The notes: a model not told the origin generated them from the sequence alone. Numbered from the stretch's first letter, positions 32,997 through 45,235 are shown. The stretch is 64,000 bases of DNA from Ovis canadensis (GCF_042477335.2 NC_091249.1:47538001-47602000); one strand, 5' to 3'. Numbers and translations are program-made.

Positions 32997-33963
32997 TGTT
33001 TTTAAAATTTATTTTTCATTGGAAGATAATTGCTTTACAATGTTGTGTTGGTTTCTGCCATATATCATTGTGAACCAGCCATATGTATACCCTTGTCTCC
33101 ACCTTCTTAAACCTCCCTCCCACCTCCAACCCCATCCCACCCCTCTAGGTTGTCACAGAGCATCAGGCTGAGCTCTCTGTGCTATACAGCAACTTCCCAT
33201 TAGCTATCTATTTTATATATGGTAATTGTAATATATGTATTTTTATATTTCAGTGCTACTCTCAGTTCATCCCATCCTCTCCTTCCCTCTCTGTGTCCAT
33301 AAGTCCGTTCTATATGTCTGAGTCTGTATTCCTGCCTTGAAACTAGGTTCATCAGTACCATTTTTCTAGATTCCATATATATGTGTTAATATATGATATT
33401 TGTTTTTCTCTTTCTGACTTACTTCAACAGGCTCTAGCTTTAACCACCTCACTAGAACTGATTCAAATTTGTTCCTTTTTTATGGCTGAGTAATGAATAT
33501 TCCACTATATATATATGTGTGTGTGTGTATGTATATATATATGCGTCACAACTTCTTTATTTATTCATCTGTTGACAGACATCTAAGTTGCTTCTGTGCA
33601 TGCATGCTAAGTCACTTCAGTTGTGTCTAACTTTCTGTGACCCTGTGGACTGTAGCCCACCAGGCTTCTCTGTCCATGGGGTTCTCCAGGCAAGAATACT
33701 GGAGTGGGTTGCCCTCCTCAGGTTGCTTCCATGTGGTGGCTATTGTAAATAGTGCTGCAGTGAAGAGTGGGGTACATGTGTCTTTTTCAACTATGGTTTT
33801 CTCAGGATATATGCCCAGGAGTGGAATTGCTGGGTCATATGGTAATTTTATTCCTAGTTTTTAAAGAAATCTCCATACTGTTCTCCATAGTGGCTGTATC
33901 AATTTACATTCTCACCAACAGTGCAACAGGGTTCGCTTTTCTCTACTTCTTCTCCAGTATTTC
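32997..33963 (-). mobile_element. L1 3' region, antisense, with nested Bov-tA
   Basis: Antisense L1 3' UTR and ORF2 end: 'gataattgctttacaatgtt', 'agctctctgtgctatacagc', 'ttctccatagtggctgtatc', 'ctcaccaacagtgcaacagg'. A TA/TG microsatellite lies at about 33,508-33,543. Confidence 0.85.
33597..33719 (-). mobile_element. Bov-tA tail fragment nested in L1
   Basis: Antisense Bov-tA tail 'tgctaagtcacttcagttgt' to 'tggagtgggttgccctcctc'. The L1 text AAGTTGCTTC before and AGGTTGCTTC after form the TSD. Confidence 0.85.
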
Positions 33964-36145
33964 AGATAATTGATCATGATTTTTGGTTTGAAAATATTGT
34001 AGGTAAGAACCAGAAAACCTAACTCCTGTCTAGTTAAGATGTTCAGTATTCATAATATAACAATCTTATTTAGGAGTTTGGAATTCTTAGGATGTCAAAT
34101 ATTCATATTTAAATGCATGTCCTAAATTCCTTTTTGAAGATTGTGGACTATTTTGGATTATGTACACCACTGATGTCTCACATCATCAGATTATACTTGT
34201 CTTTGACTAATTTCAATGTGGCTAAATATTTGTATAGAAGAGTATGACTTTTTTTGGTCTTCAACTATTGGCCTGTTTTATGTAATAGTTGGGAGTCAAT
34301 GTATGTATTTTTACTATAGGAGTACTTCCAGGGCAAGTAACAAGTCATTGAGACTATATGTCTCAGGCCAAAATTAATTATTGTCAACTGATATTACCAT
34401 ATCGAATTCTAATTCTGGAGTTTGTAAGCAAAAACTATTATTTGAATGCATGACAATGATGTTGTACAAAAAAAGAGATTAAAATCTAAAGATGAGAAAC
34501 AATACTTAGAGGGGAAAATTTCAACTCATGATTTTTTGGGCCAGTCTTAATCTGCACTCACATCTCTTCTAAAATAAAGAACAAAAAATCATCCATCATA
34601 TGCTCATATAATGGTATTTTCACTGAATAGGGGCTTTGTGTATAGCGTGTCTCAAAATGTATGTAAAGCATTAGATTCATCATATGTGACTGCCACAATG
34701 AATCCAGTCAAGCATTCTAAAACATTATTTGTGTATTTAGGTTTTCTTTAAACTTCCTCTTTTTTTTTTTTGCAATAGTCACATCTGCTTCAGCAAATTT
34801 GTGATTTTTAAACTTCCTTCTGCAAAGTTTTAAAAATATGAATTATCTCTTTGAAAACTTGTAAAAAATATAGTAAAAATGGTCAGAAATTGAATTATAA
34901 GCATTCTTAAGGGAATTTATGCCAGATATTTTCTTGCTCATAGATTTTAGCTCAAGATATTTATACAATAGAAATGATTTACAGTGGTAAACATCTCTAG
35001 CTGAGTCATCAATGAATATGTAATGGATTAGTTAATATAAATTCTAGTCTTAGCTCTTTCTTATATAATTTTGTGGTTTCAAAGTATTCACTTCACTATT
35101 TCAATTTTGTTTATTATGAAATTTGGGAAACTATTAATAAATATCTACTGAACAGTGGGGAAAAAAGTAAAGAAGTTTTATGATATCACAGAAAGAAACA
35201 ACACTAGAATTAGAAAATCTGGCTTTTGAACACAATCTTGTCACTTAAAATAGCCATTGTAATTTAGACAAACCATTTCATTTTCAGAGGCTGACATTTT
35301 CCCTTATCTGTCAAATAATAAATATCTTATTTACTCTGAAAGGCTGTAAGGAAAAACAAAATTAAATAATGTTGGTAAAATGATTTTTATAAATTGTAAA
35401 GTACTGCAAAATGAACATTATAATTTCACAAATAACACCAGGGCTTTGCTATAGTATAATCTGCTTCAGCATGGAACTCAATATAATGCTGTTCTATGCA
35501 AAACTGTACAAAAGGATATGAGGGTGGCAGGTCTGTATCATGTTCTCTTTGCAGGAATTTGGAGGTTGGTATTATAAAGAAATTTAAAAGATCTTTATTT
35601 TAGAATTCCAGTTCTGTTAAATCATATATATGTTATTTCAATGATTTACACTTGTTTTGAGAAATACCAGATTTCCCCCTGTTTATGCTTTCTCCATTCT
35701 TTTCACTACAGTCCTATTCCCATGAACAATAAACTGAAAACTATCTGAACTGAAGCATCAGTGGTCATCTTCATGTTCCAGGCCTCTTGAAAATATCTAA
35801 TACAATCAAAGGGACTGGAAAAGATCTATGGAGCTGACTGTAGTAAAAGTATATAGCACAGTGATGGCTTGTTTTATTTGCTGCCCCTTCTCAAATCAGA
35901 CAATCCCCTGGTATTTCATGCATATAGTTGATTTCTGTTTTATTTTTTTTAATCAAATCACACTTAATAACATGATAAATATAATTAACATTGCTCTATG
36001 TCATGTGACAGCTGTTAAGACAGTGTATCTTAAGAGTTCTCATCACAAGACAATGCTTTTTTTTCTATTTGTTTAATTTTATATCTATATGAGATGATGA
36101 ATGTTCAGTAAACTTATTGTCATAATCATTTCATGATTTAAGTCA
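33964..36145. other. Low-repeat AT-rich intergenic block
   Basis: About 2.2 kb in which I recognise only one MIR (35,195-35,415). The longest open frame (35,828-36,076) has no recognisable product. Confidence 0.45.
35195..35415 (+). repeat. MIR SINE
   Basis: Sense MIR: 'ctggcttttgaacacaatct', 'ttccc' and 'ttatctgtcaaataataaat', 'ttactctgaaaggctgtaag'. Confidence 0.65.
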
Positions 36146-36690
36146 AATCATTATACCTTAAACTTACACAGTGCTATATGTCAATTATATCTCAATAAAA
36201 CTGGAAGGAAAAAAAGTGCATTTAATGTTTCTATCCCTGTCTTCTCCTTAATACTCCAGATTCTTATATCCAACAGCATGCTTGATATTTCTATATTAAT
36301 TTCAACATTGGTACTTGAGACATGGCATGGACAGAATAGAATTGCTGGCAGCCTGTTTTGGCGCACATCTTTCCCCAAAGATGTTCTTCACTCCAGTTTT
36401 TCCTATTTGAACTGATGACATTGTTATCAATCAATTATCAATAATAATCATATTATCAATCATATGGGGGATCATCAATAATCCCCTATATGTTTGCTGG
36501 GCCATGCATAGATAATGGAACACAGAAAGGAATTTGTGTGTGTGTGTATGTGTGCTTTCTAAGGACTTGAAGTCTTTTAAATTTTTTAATTGGAATATAA
36601 TTTATTTACAATATTATATAAGTTTCAGGTGTATAGCATAGTGATTCACATAGGCCTGTGGGTATATCATTTAGCATGTTGATGTATTAC
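36146..36690. mobile_element. L1 3' ends in both orientations
   Basis: 36,146-36,212 is a sense L1 3' terminus ('acacagtgctatatgtcaat', 'tatctcaataaaactggaag'). About 36,570-36,690 is antisense L1 ('ttatttacaatattatataa', 'gtttcaggtgtatagcatag'). Between them are ATCAAT-rich sequence and a (TG)n tract at about 36,534-36,553. Confidence 0.6.
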
Positions 36691-37342
36691 AATAAGCGTA
36701 TACTGAGGTTCAAGGTCTAGTAGAAGTTGACTTGTCCACCATCTTGGACCTAGCTGGCTCTAACCAGCTTATTGTTGTACCCTAGGGCTATATCATTCTT
36801 TTAAAGAATGCTCTCTTCCTGTCTCATTTTTTACCTCAGGATGAATGTTAGCACCATTTTGAAGCTCCTCATTAATGGATGGGCTCACTGCATGAAGGAT
36901 AGGGTGATGAAAGGCACAGTTCTTTCTTGAGCTCAAGATCCTAGCAGGTTACTACAGGAACTCACAGACAGGGTTGTTGCTTTGGGTAAAGAAGATTAGT
37001 AAAACCTGTACCCCTCCTCTGCTCAAGGACTGTGACTCTATACACTGGTTTTGGAACTTCAACTCTGAACATGAAAAATCACTTAATCATTACTTTCATA
37101 GCATTTTCCCTCAGAGATATCTGAATGGAGAACAAAATATAACTGCCAACAAACCTCTATAATCTTTAAACTTTGCATAACTTTTAAGCAAAGTTCATAT
37201 TTCCCTTTATACTTCAATTCAAAACACAGAAAGAATTAAAAGGATACCTAGTGTTGGGGCCTATGCCTTTTAGCTACTGGCTCAAACGAGGAATTGCCAA
37301 CAGATAACGTGTTAGATCAAGATGCCCTGCAGCTCAAAGCTA
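36691..37342. other. Unassigned, possible LTR-retroelement remnant
   Basis: 'ccaccatcttggacctagct' and 'tgttggggcctatgcctttt' are reminiscent of old LTR elements, but I cannot place the sequence. No open frame of note. Confidence 0.25.
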
Positions 37343-37504
37343 TTCAGTTCAGTTCAGTCACTCAGTCGTGTCCAACTCTTTGCGACCCCATGAATCGCAG
37401 CATGCCAGGCCTCCCTGTCTATCACCAACTCCCAGAGTTTACTCAAACTCATGTCCATTGAGTCTTTCACCTTTGGATTCTTTACCACTGAGCCACCTGG
37501 GAAG
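37343..37504 (-). mobile_element. Chimera of tRNA-like SINE head and genuine BovB 3' end
   Basis: Antisense order: BovB 3' terminus (CAGTTCAGTTCAGTCACTC to 'catgtccattgagt', about 37,343-37,463), then 'ttggattctttaccactgag' and 'ccacctgggaag' (37,472-37,504), the tRNA-derived Bov-tA head. Ordinary Bov-tA has a Bov-A body here instead of this BovB segment. Confidence 0.65.
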
Positions 37505-37754
37505 AAGAGGGTTTCCTCTTTTCTTCTATGTTCTTCTGGATAATATAAGAATTGGCATCAGCACCTTGACAGGAGAAAACCAAATAAAATTTTAATAACA
37601 TGTACACATGAGAGAGACTCAGGAAAATTGAGTAACTCGCCAAAATGGCTGAAACCCTAAACTTAAGTACCATTTTCAGCTAAACACAATGGAGGATGCT
37701 GAAGTAGTGGTTTAGGACTTCAAAGGGGAGGAAGGCAATCACCTTCTAGCTGGA

Positions 37755-38200
37755 AAAGCAGAAGTCCATATAGTCAAAGCTATGGTTTTTCCAGTAGTCA
37801 TGTATGTGAGAGTTGGACCATAATGAAGCCTGAGCACTGAAGAACAGATGCTTTTGAATTGCGGTGGTAGAGAAGACTTTAGAGTTCCTTGAACATCAAG
37901 TCAACCCTAAAGGAAATCAACCCTGAATATCATTGGAAGGACTGATGCTGAAGCTGAAGCTCCAATACTTTGGCCACCTGATGCAAAGAGCTGATTCACT
38001 GGAAAAGACCCTGATGCTGGGAAATATTGAGGGCAGGAGGAGAAGACAGAGGATGAGATCGCTGGATGGCATTACTGATTGGATGGACCGGAGTCTGAAC
38101 AAAGTCCAGGAGATGGGATCCCAGGACATAGATGCCTTGTGTGGTGTGGTAGTGTGGTTCATGGGGTCACAAAAAGTCAGACAGGACTGAGAGACCAAAC
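37755..38200 (+). mobile_element. BovB LINE, 3' fragment
   Basis: Sense BovB C-terminal text from 'ccatatagtcaaagctatgg' to 'gtcagacaggactgagagac'; several small deletions and stops. Confidence 0.88.
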
Positions 38201-38469
38201 AACAGCAACAGCAAAGCAAATGTTTGATATACAAATGTCTGTTGCGCCATGCACAGCATGGGACCCAGAGAAATTTTAACAAACAGACGTTACTGGGATC
38301 TGCTCTGTCTACTGCGTCCAGTTTACTCCATAGTTATCTGTCACTAGAAAAGGGCATCTACCACCTCCATTCTTTTAGGCACTTAAGGGGAAGGTCAAAG
38401 TTTCTTCCTGAGTCTTTAATCTTTTGGGCCCTAGTGATTTTTTAAAAACTTCTCATTTTGTATTAGGGT

Positions 38470-38498
38470 TTAGATGGTTAACAATGTTAACCATCTAA
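38470..38498. repeat. Perfect 13-bp inverted repeat with 3-nt loop
   Basis: TTAGATGGTTAAC, AAT, GTTAACCATCTAA. No mismatch. Confidence 0.9.
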
Positions 38499-38499
38499 C

Positions 38500-38942
38500 A
38501 TTATGGTAGTTTCAGGTAAACAGCGAAGGGACTCAGTCATACATATACATGTATCTGTTCTCCCCCAAATCCCCCTTCCATCCAGACTGGCACATAACAT
38601 TGAGTAGAGTTCCACGTGCTTGCTATACAGTAGGCCCCTGTTGGTTATCCATTTTGAATATAGCAACATGTATATGACCTTCCCAAACTCCCTAACTATC
38701 CCTTCCCCCTGGCAACCATAAGTTCATTTTCTAAGTCTATGGGTCTCTGTTTCGTAAGTTTGTTTGTATAATTTCTTTTTAGATTCCCCATATAAGGGAT
38801 GTCATACGATATTTCTCCTTCTTTGTCTGACTTATTTCACTCAGTATGACACTCTCAATATCCATCCATGTTGCTGCAAATGGCATAATTTCATTCTTTT
38901 TAATGGCTGAGTAATATTCCATTGTATATATGTATATATTTC
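38500..38942 (-). mobile_element. L1 3' region, antisense
   Basis: 'gctatacagtaggcccctgt', 'tccatccatgttgctgcaaa', 'aatggctgagtaatattcca' are antisense L1 3'-end text. Confidence 0.8.
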
Positions 38943-38959
38943 CCCCTTTACCCTTCTTG

Positions 38960-39648
38960 AATTTTTGTGTCTGGACTAACAATAAAATTGACAAAAGACA
39001 GATTAACAGGGAAAAAGAAATCATTTTAATTCATGTGCATAGAGGTCCCATAGAAATGAGATATGGTAAGTGGCCAATGCAGGTGGTTTTTTATATTTGT
39101 TAAATGAAAGAACAATAAATTTGTAAGGAATTCACAGGACAATTCACAGGACAAACCTGAGATCCCACTCAGGTTTGGGGTGTCCAGTTAGTGAAAAATT
39201 TAAATGGAGTTTCGGCTTGAGGTAGTGAATTAAAGACACAAGGGTGTTTGTTTATATAGGCTTAGAGGCTGGAATTCACTATTTTTGGCAACAAGGTGTC
39301 TTTGTCCCTCCAGATGCAAGGAGTATACCTTTCATCTGAGTGATGGATTTTCTGCTTCCAGGGAGACATGAAGGAGGGTCAGAGTGTCCTCTTCTTGGCT
39401 GTTTCTTAAGTATCTTTTATTCCAAACAATACACCATTAAGGCACAATTTGGGCAGTTTTCTCTGCTGCTGCTGCTAAGTCACTTCAGTCATGTCCGACT
39501 CTGTGTGACCGCATAGACGGCAGCCCAACAGGCTCTCCGTCCCTGGGATTCTCCAGGCAAGAACTCTGGAGTGGGTTGCCATTTCCTTCTCCAATGCATG
39601 ACAGTGAAAAGTGAAAGTCAAGTCAGTTTTCTCTGGGCCCCAACAATT
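38960..39648 (-). mobile_element. ERVL-like LTR, antisense, with nested Bov-A2
   Basis: The minus strand starts TGTTGGGGCCCAGAGAAAAC at 39,648. Just upstream (39,649-39,665) it carries AAAGGAGGGAAT, a good polypurine tract, making this the 3' LTR of an element whose interior lies to the right. Left end is placed near the L1 boundary. Class III assignment is from memory. Confidence 0.5.
39466..39623 (-). mobile_element. Bov-A2 SINE, truncated, 12-bp TSD
   Basis: Antisense, starting with (CTG)n and ending 'gaaaagtgaaagtcaagt'. Exact CAGTTTTCTCTG at 39,454-39,465 and 39,624-39,635. Confidence 0.92.
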
Positions 39649-39804
39649 CCCTCCTTTGAAGCTTGCCTGGAAGTTTCACATACTCAAAGCTGAATTGATG
39701 ACCATGGAGAGAGCCAGCAGGTTCGCAGAGTCTTCCGTTTCACTGAACCGGTTTCTTAGTTCTGAGAAAAGGACAGATTTTTTTCAATAATTGTATCTCA
39801 CTTC

Positions 39805-39938
39805 TGCAGAAGGACATGGAAATCCACTCCAGTATTCTTGCCTGGAGAATCCCGTGGGCAGAGAAGCCTGGTGGGCTGCTGTCCATGGGGTCGCACAGAG
39901 TCGGACATGACTGAAGCGACTTAGCATGTATGCATGCA
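39805..39938 (+). mobile_element. Bov-A unit with 13-bp TSD
   Basis: Single sense Bov-A unit 'gaaggacatggaaatccact' to 'gaagcgacttagcatgtatg'. TSD TGTATCTCACTTC (39,792-39,804) and TGTATCTCATTTC (39,939-39,951). Confidence 0.9.
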
Positions 39939-40968
39939 TGTATCTCATTTCAGGAGGCAGTCAGGCAGATGGGCTCCCAACACTAGGTCTATTGTGCAAA
40001 GAGTCAGGTATTTAATTAGTGGCATTTCTATGGAAACGAAAAATAAAGGTTAAAAATTGGAGCAGATTATAAACCAGTTTTTGAGCCCAGAGGGCAGTCA
40101 GTCAAGAGGACTTCTAGATTATCAATGTCCAAGCATCTTTTGCAGTTTGAAACATCTCTGATGATGTGATTGGGTGTTCATGTAAGCTTTCTGAGTGACT
40201 CATATAGCAACAGGCACAAGGATTATTTAAGTATAAGCTGTTGTGGCAATTTCTCTGAACTTTATGTCAAGTTGTTTAGCTTTGGTTTGCGGAATAGTTT
40301 TAGGTTTCAGTGATTTCAAGTCCAAAAGATGGGAGAAAATTGGAAAAGTTAGTTTAGAGAGTTGTAGTCAAATACTAGAGGAAACTAAAAACTCAGTCTA
40401 GTTTTTAGGTAAATTACAAAACCTCGCAATACAATCTGATACCTATATGTATGAATTATTATTGACACACAATTGTCTCTCTAAAATCACCCTAATTTCT
40501 ACTAAGGTAGCCAAATTAAGACGAATTTGTTTGCAAATTATGTCTAGAATTAATAAACTTGAACTGAGTGTTTATATAAGTCTAGCAAGAATAGTGACTA
40601 ACCATGTATGATCTTTTAAACCTATTTTGCTTGAACTTTTACAAGGAATTTCCAGATTGAACTTTTAATGCCGTTTGAGGCCAGGAAGCCACACCAAAGA
40701 CTTGCTTATCAGACTTTCCTGTAATACCTATAGATTTGGGTGAATTCCTCCTTTCTTGAGGTCCCTTCAATATTCTGCATTTCCTGTACCTGCCAGGATG
40801 TGATCTTCCTTACTCACCTGGTAAGGCTGTTGGGATAGTTGTAAGCAAGGTATTAATACTAGGCTGTTTTTACAAGCTTTATTGGCTCCATAAAGTCAGC
40901 CTTAGTTCCTTTAACCTGTCTGGTCATGTCTGAGTCTACAAGGGTCTGTCTCACATATGACTATTCTT

Positions 40969-41090
40969 GGGAGCTCCCTGGTGGTCCAGTGGTTAGGACT
41001 CCAAGCTCTCACTGCCAGGCACTGGGGTTTGATCCCAAGTTGGGGAACTGAGATCCTGCAAGCCTCAAGGTGCAGCCAGAAAAGAAAAGA
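40969..41090 (+). mobile_element. CHR-2-type tRNA SINE
   Basis: 'gggagctccctggtggtcca', 'ggggtttgatcccaagttgg', 'gaactgagatcctgcaagcc', A-rich tail. Confidence 0.85.
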
Positions 41091-41358
41091 CCGTTCTAGT
41101 CAAAGCCTTGGTAATGTAATCAATGTTTCCAATTGTGTTCTGTTTTAAGGTGAACAGATTCTTATTGAACTTACATAAATAACTATATTGCCAAAAAATA
41201 AGGATACTTCCTGAGAGTTTCTGAATTCTGGAGGGATCAGGTAGAGAGAAAAAGGTAAGTGTTTCAATTCTGCTTACAAAAGTATAATTTACCAAGTTTT
41301 TATAAAACTTCCTTGTATCTGAAAAACAAAAAGTTTAAAAATTAGTCATATTTTAGAC

Positions 41359-41574
41359 CGCCTTGCCAAGCAGCACAGTGGCAAAGTCTCTACCTGCTAA
41401 TGCAGGAGACGCACAAGATGTGGGTTTATTCCCTGGGTGAGGAAGATCCCCTGGGGTAGTAAATGGCAACCCACTCCAGTATTCTTGTCTGAAAAATCCT
41501 GTGGACAGAGGAGCCTGGCAGGCTATAGTCTATAGAGTCGTAAATAGTTGGCCACGACTGAACACGAGTATGAC
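41359..41574 (+). mobile_element. Bov-tA SINE with 10-bp TSD
   Basis: Sense Bov-tA, diverged head 'ccgccttgccaagcagcaca', body 'ccactccagtattcttgtct'. TATTTTAGAC at 41,349-41,358 and 41,575-41,584. Confidence 0.9.
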
Positions 41575-42167
41575 TATTTTAGACAAAAAGTCATAAAAAC
41601 TGTAACCATATTCATTAGTTCATTCAATCTCATATAATTAATTGTTGTTCTTCTTTGAGTTCAGTTTTTTCCACTAGTTCTGTTGTCCTTGCCTGATAAT
41701 TGAGAGTGACAGGGACAGTGATAGTTCCAAGAAGTTTGCAAGGTTTTTGTTGAGGCTTATATGATTTGCCCAGTGAACTGGGTATCTTGATCACTGGAGA
41801 TTGCAGAAAACCCCAAGAGGAAAACACATTTTTAAAAACTGTCTCTTTGCCAATATCAGGGCATCAGCCTTGTGGTAAGGGAAGGCCTCAACCTATGGGA
41901 AAAACATACATATATTGATATTAAGGAGAACATATTTATAACCCATACTAAGTGGCAGTTGAATGAAGTCCAGTTTTAGGTGTTCCACAGGTCCAGAGAA
42001 AGGAGGTCTGAGGTCTCTGGGGACAAGAATAGTTTTTTCCCAGGGTTATGGACCTGACCTGCCAGACATTGCTGATATTGTTTTGCAGTTTTATTCATAT
42101 TTTTTAAAAAAATGATTTTTGTAAGTTATCGCATACTATGTATACAACTTTATCATTATTATTTATT

Positions 42168-42287
42168 AATTTTTTTGAGGGAGGCCCACTGAACAGCATG
42201 CAGGATCTTAGTTCCCCAACCAGAGACTGAACTTGTGCCCCTTGCAGTGGAGGTGCAGTCTTAACCACAGGACTCCAGGGAAGTCCC
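42168..42287 (-). mobile_element. CHR-2-type tRNA SINE, antisense
   Basis: 'cagcatgcaggatcttagtt', 'ccccaaccagagactgaact', 'ccacaggactccagggaagt'. Confidence 0.85.
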
Positions 42288-42454
42288 TGTTTTTGCAGTT
42301 TGATAGAAATCTTCCTACCAATGTCTATTTACAATTTGAGTCATATTAAGCGAATTGTGAGTGAGGAATGCAACAAAAAGAAAAATGAGGTTTTCCAGGG
42401 AGCTGGGAAAAATTGCTTCTATCACCAGTCAAATCCACAACTGGGTATTGTTTT

Positions 42455-43131
42455 TGCTTTGGCTCCATCCCTTCATTCTTTCTGGAGTTATTTCTCCACT
42501 GATCTCCAGTAGCATATTGGGCACCTACCGGCCTGAGGAGTTCCTTTTTCAGTATACTATCATTTTCATACTGTTCAGGGGGTTCTCAAGGCAAAAATAC
42601 TGAAGTGGTTTGCCTTCCCTTCTCCAGTGGATCACATTCTGTCAGACCTCTCCACCATGACCTGCCTGTCTTGGGTGGCCCCACAGGGCATGGCTTAGTT
42701 TCATTAGTTAGACAAGGCTGTGGTCTGTGTGATTGGCAGAAAGTGAAGAGGAACTAAAAAGCCTCTTGATGAAAGTGAAATAGGAGGGTGAAAAAGTTGG
42801 CTTAAAGCTAACATTCAGAAAATTAAGATCATGGCATCTGGTCCCATCACTTTATGGCAAATAGATGGGCAAACAGTGGAAACAGTGTCAGACTTTATTT
42901 TGGGGGGCTCCAAAATCACTGCAGATGGTGATTGCAGCCATGAAATTAAGACGCTTACTCCTTGGAAAGAAACTTATGACTAACCTAGACAGCATATTAA
43001 AAAGCAGAGACATTACTTTGCTAACAAAGGTCCGTCTAGTCAAGGCTATGGTTTTTCCAGTAGTCATGTATGGATGCGAGAGTTGGACTGTGAAGAAAGC
43101 TGAGTGCCGAAGAATTAATGCTGTTGAACCA
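42455..43131. mobile_element. BovB fragments head to head: 5' region antisense, ORF2 sense
   Basis: 42,455-42,735 is antisense BovB 5'-region text ('cattctttctggagttattt', 'cacattctgtcagacctctc', 'cagggcatggcttagtttca'). At about 42,736 it switches to sense ORF2 ('ggcagaaagtgaagaggaac') and ends at 43,131 before the 3' end. Confidence 0.75.
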
Positions 43132-45235
43132 TGAGCCAAAATACCCAGGAGGCCCCCTTGGAACCTCTGAAATCATTTGCTATCAATGAAACACCGTAGT
43201 CCCTGGTTCTTGGTCACTTGTAACTTGGTGGCAGCAGCAGAATCTTCACAAGGCTGGGAAATTTGGAATCTAGGGTTCATCTCCTCTAGGCATCCAGGAA
43301 ATCATCCCCTCATTCCTCCCCTCTGGGTGTGGTATCATTACCCGGAGCGCTGGGGGTTAGGAATGGGATTTTGGTAACCCTTTGTCCCCTTCTCAGGGAA
43401 ATCTTCCCTCTAACAGTCTAACAATCTTTCTTTTAACCCAAGGACAAATCCATCTCATTCCTCACACACATGTGCACACACATCAGGCCTGATGTTGAGG
43501 TTGTCTCTAATCTGTTTTAACCTCTCAGACTCCCTTGAAACAAAGAGCATAATGATCTGGTTACTAGGAGTTGAGAGATAAATAAAACATAAATTAACAT
43601 CTTAAGATTAGTTTGTTAACACTGATGAACTGTTAAGTTGATTTTCTCTCTTAAAGGAGCTTTTGCTTACCTTCCTAGTGCCTTGGTATTTCTCAGAGGT
43701 TTGGTGACTGATGGTTTTTATTTTGGTATTGGTCTGTCTCAGGCTGGTAAACTCACATAAAATAGCAGCTGGCTGGGTGTGTGATACATTTTTTTCAGGC
43801 TACTTAAGGTCAGGGTTCATAAACTGGACGTTGGGCAAATTTCTTGCTTTTCAGAGGGGAAAAGTGACTGTCTTTTCACCCAGCTCTGGCTCTATCCCAC
43901 CTGCATGGGAGTTTTCTTTGATTCTGGTCAACCTCTAGGAGAATGAACTATAGAGAAGCAAGGATGAAGCAGGGGCCCATTTAAATGTGTTTATGGTAAT
44001 ATTCTAGGCAAGAGATGACAGGCTTGAATCAGGGCAGAGGTAGTAGAAATAAATGGTTGGATTTTGAATTCTTTGATGGGTACAACCAATGATCTCATGT
44101 TGGGTACTAAAAGAGAAAACCAAATATAAATAGGCTTGTTAGAACTTAATTTCCTTCACATAATTCATAGTTGGGAGTCTGGAGGGACCTGAAATGACTT
44201 GCCAGAACATTTCACATCTTGAGACTGGAGATCAGAGTTTAAGGGTTGTTACAGGAGACTTTTAGTAGTTAAAGAGTTGGTTCTCCAATCTAAATTGCAT
44301 CCTTATTTCTTTGTTTTCTGATTCACCTCCTTTTGTACAGTCTCTAGGATTTCATTATCTCCCAACTACAACTGACATTAAGTTCCAGCTTTTTCTCCCA
44401 TCCCACATTCATCACCAGGCAGGTTTTTCAGCTTTTTTCTATTCTCCCTTCGAGTACTCCAAAATAAATGACAGGCACCCTTTTCAGGGGAAAAGAATGC
44501 AGGAAAGTTGAAAACAATAGCCTTGTATTCTATATACAAGCTTGATTTTAAGATGACTAAAAATGTCATAGTGAGATCAACATTTTAAGAAATACAGTAC
44601 TGTTCTATTACTATCAGTGATAAATCTACTTTATTTTATATTTACTCTTTCGTAGCTCAAGAATCAAGATAATTGTCACTGCAAAACAATTCATATGTCT
44701 GGTGAAAACTTTTTTTGTTTAAAACGTTGAATGCTGGAAGAAGTAACAAAGTATTAATAAGTGAGAAGAATCAGCACCCACATAAGGCAAGAAGTAGTCT
44801 CTTTTCTAAAGTGAAATTAGTTAGTTTTTAAAAAACTGCGGGCTATATTGCTGTTTTTCAGAGCTGTAAAACCTTAGGCAAAGCAGTTATCTTTCTGTGG
44901 CTTTTCTTTCCTCTCCATGAAAGCTCAGCTCTCTTACTGCCTCCTGAGCTTAGGGTCCTCGGATAATGAAACAAAACAAAAAAACCTCATTTAAAGAAAT
45001 ATTTAGTGTCTAGCGTAAAATGCATGTTTGCTATTGGAAATACCAAGTACAAGTCACAGGGCACAGGTTCCCGACCTTCGAGAGTAGGAAATCCTCTGAA
45101 GCAGACCAGCAGTGAATCCTATTTACAGTCGGTGCATACTTTCCCATGCTGGCCTGAAACTATCAAGTACATCAGCGGCTGCGACTGTGTGCACTCACGC
45201 AGCTACTAATAATTATTAAACTGCCATCCTGAGGC
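43132..45235. other. Upstream flank of DTWD2, mostly unassigned
   Basis: 43,132-43,400 may belong to the retroviral remnant on its left. The rest is moderately AT-rich DNA with no repeat I can name and no coding frame with recognisable similarity. Confidence 0.4.

Larger units (their letters stand above)
39649..42167 (-). mobile_element. ERV internal remnant, antisense, with nested SINEs
   Basis: Continues the LTR at 38,960-39,648. The 41,620-42,080 part (minus strand) has the flavour of an ERV pol/integrase region, but all frames are broken and the match is by memory of typical text. Interrupted at 39,805-39,938, 40,969-41,090 and 41,359-41,574. No matching 5' LTR is seen to the right. Confidence 0.35.
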
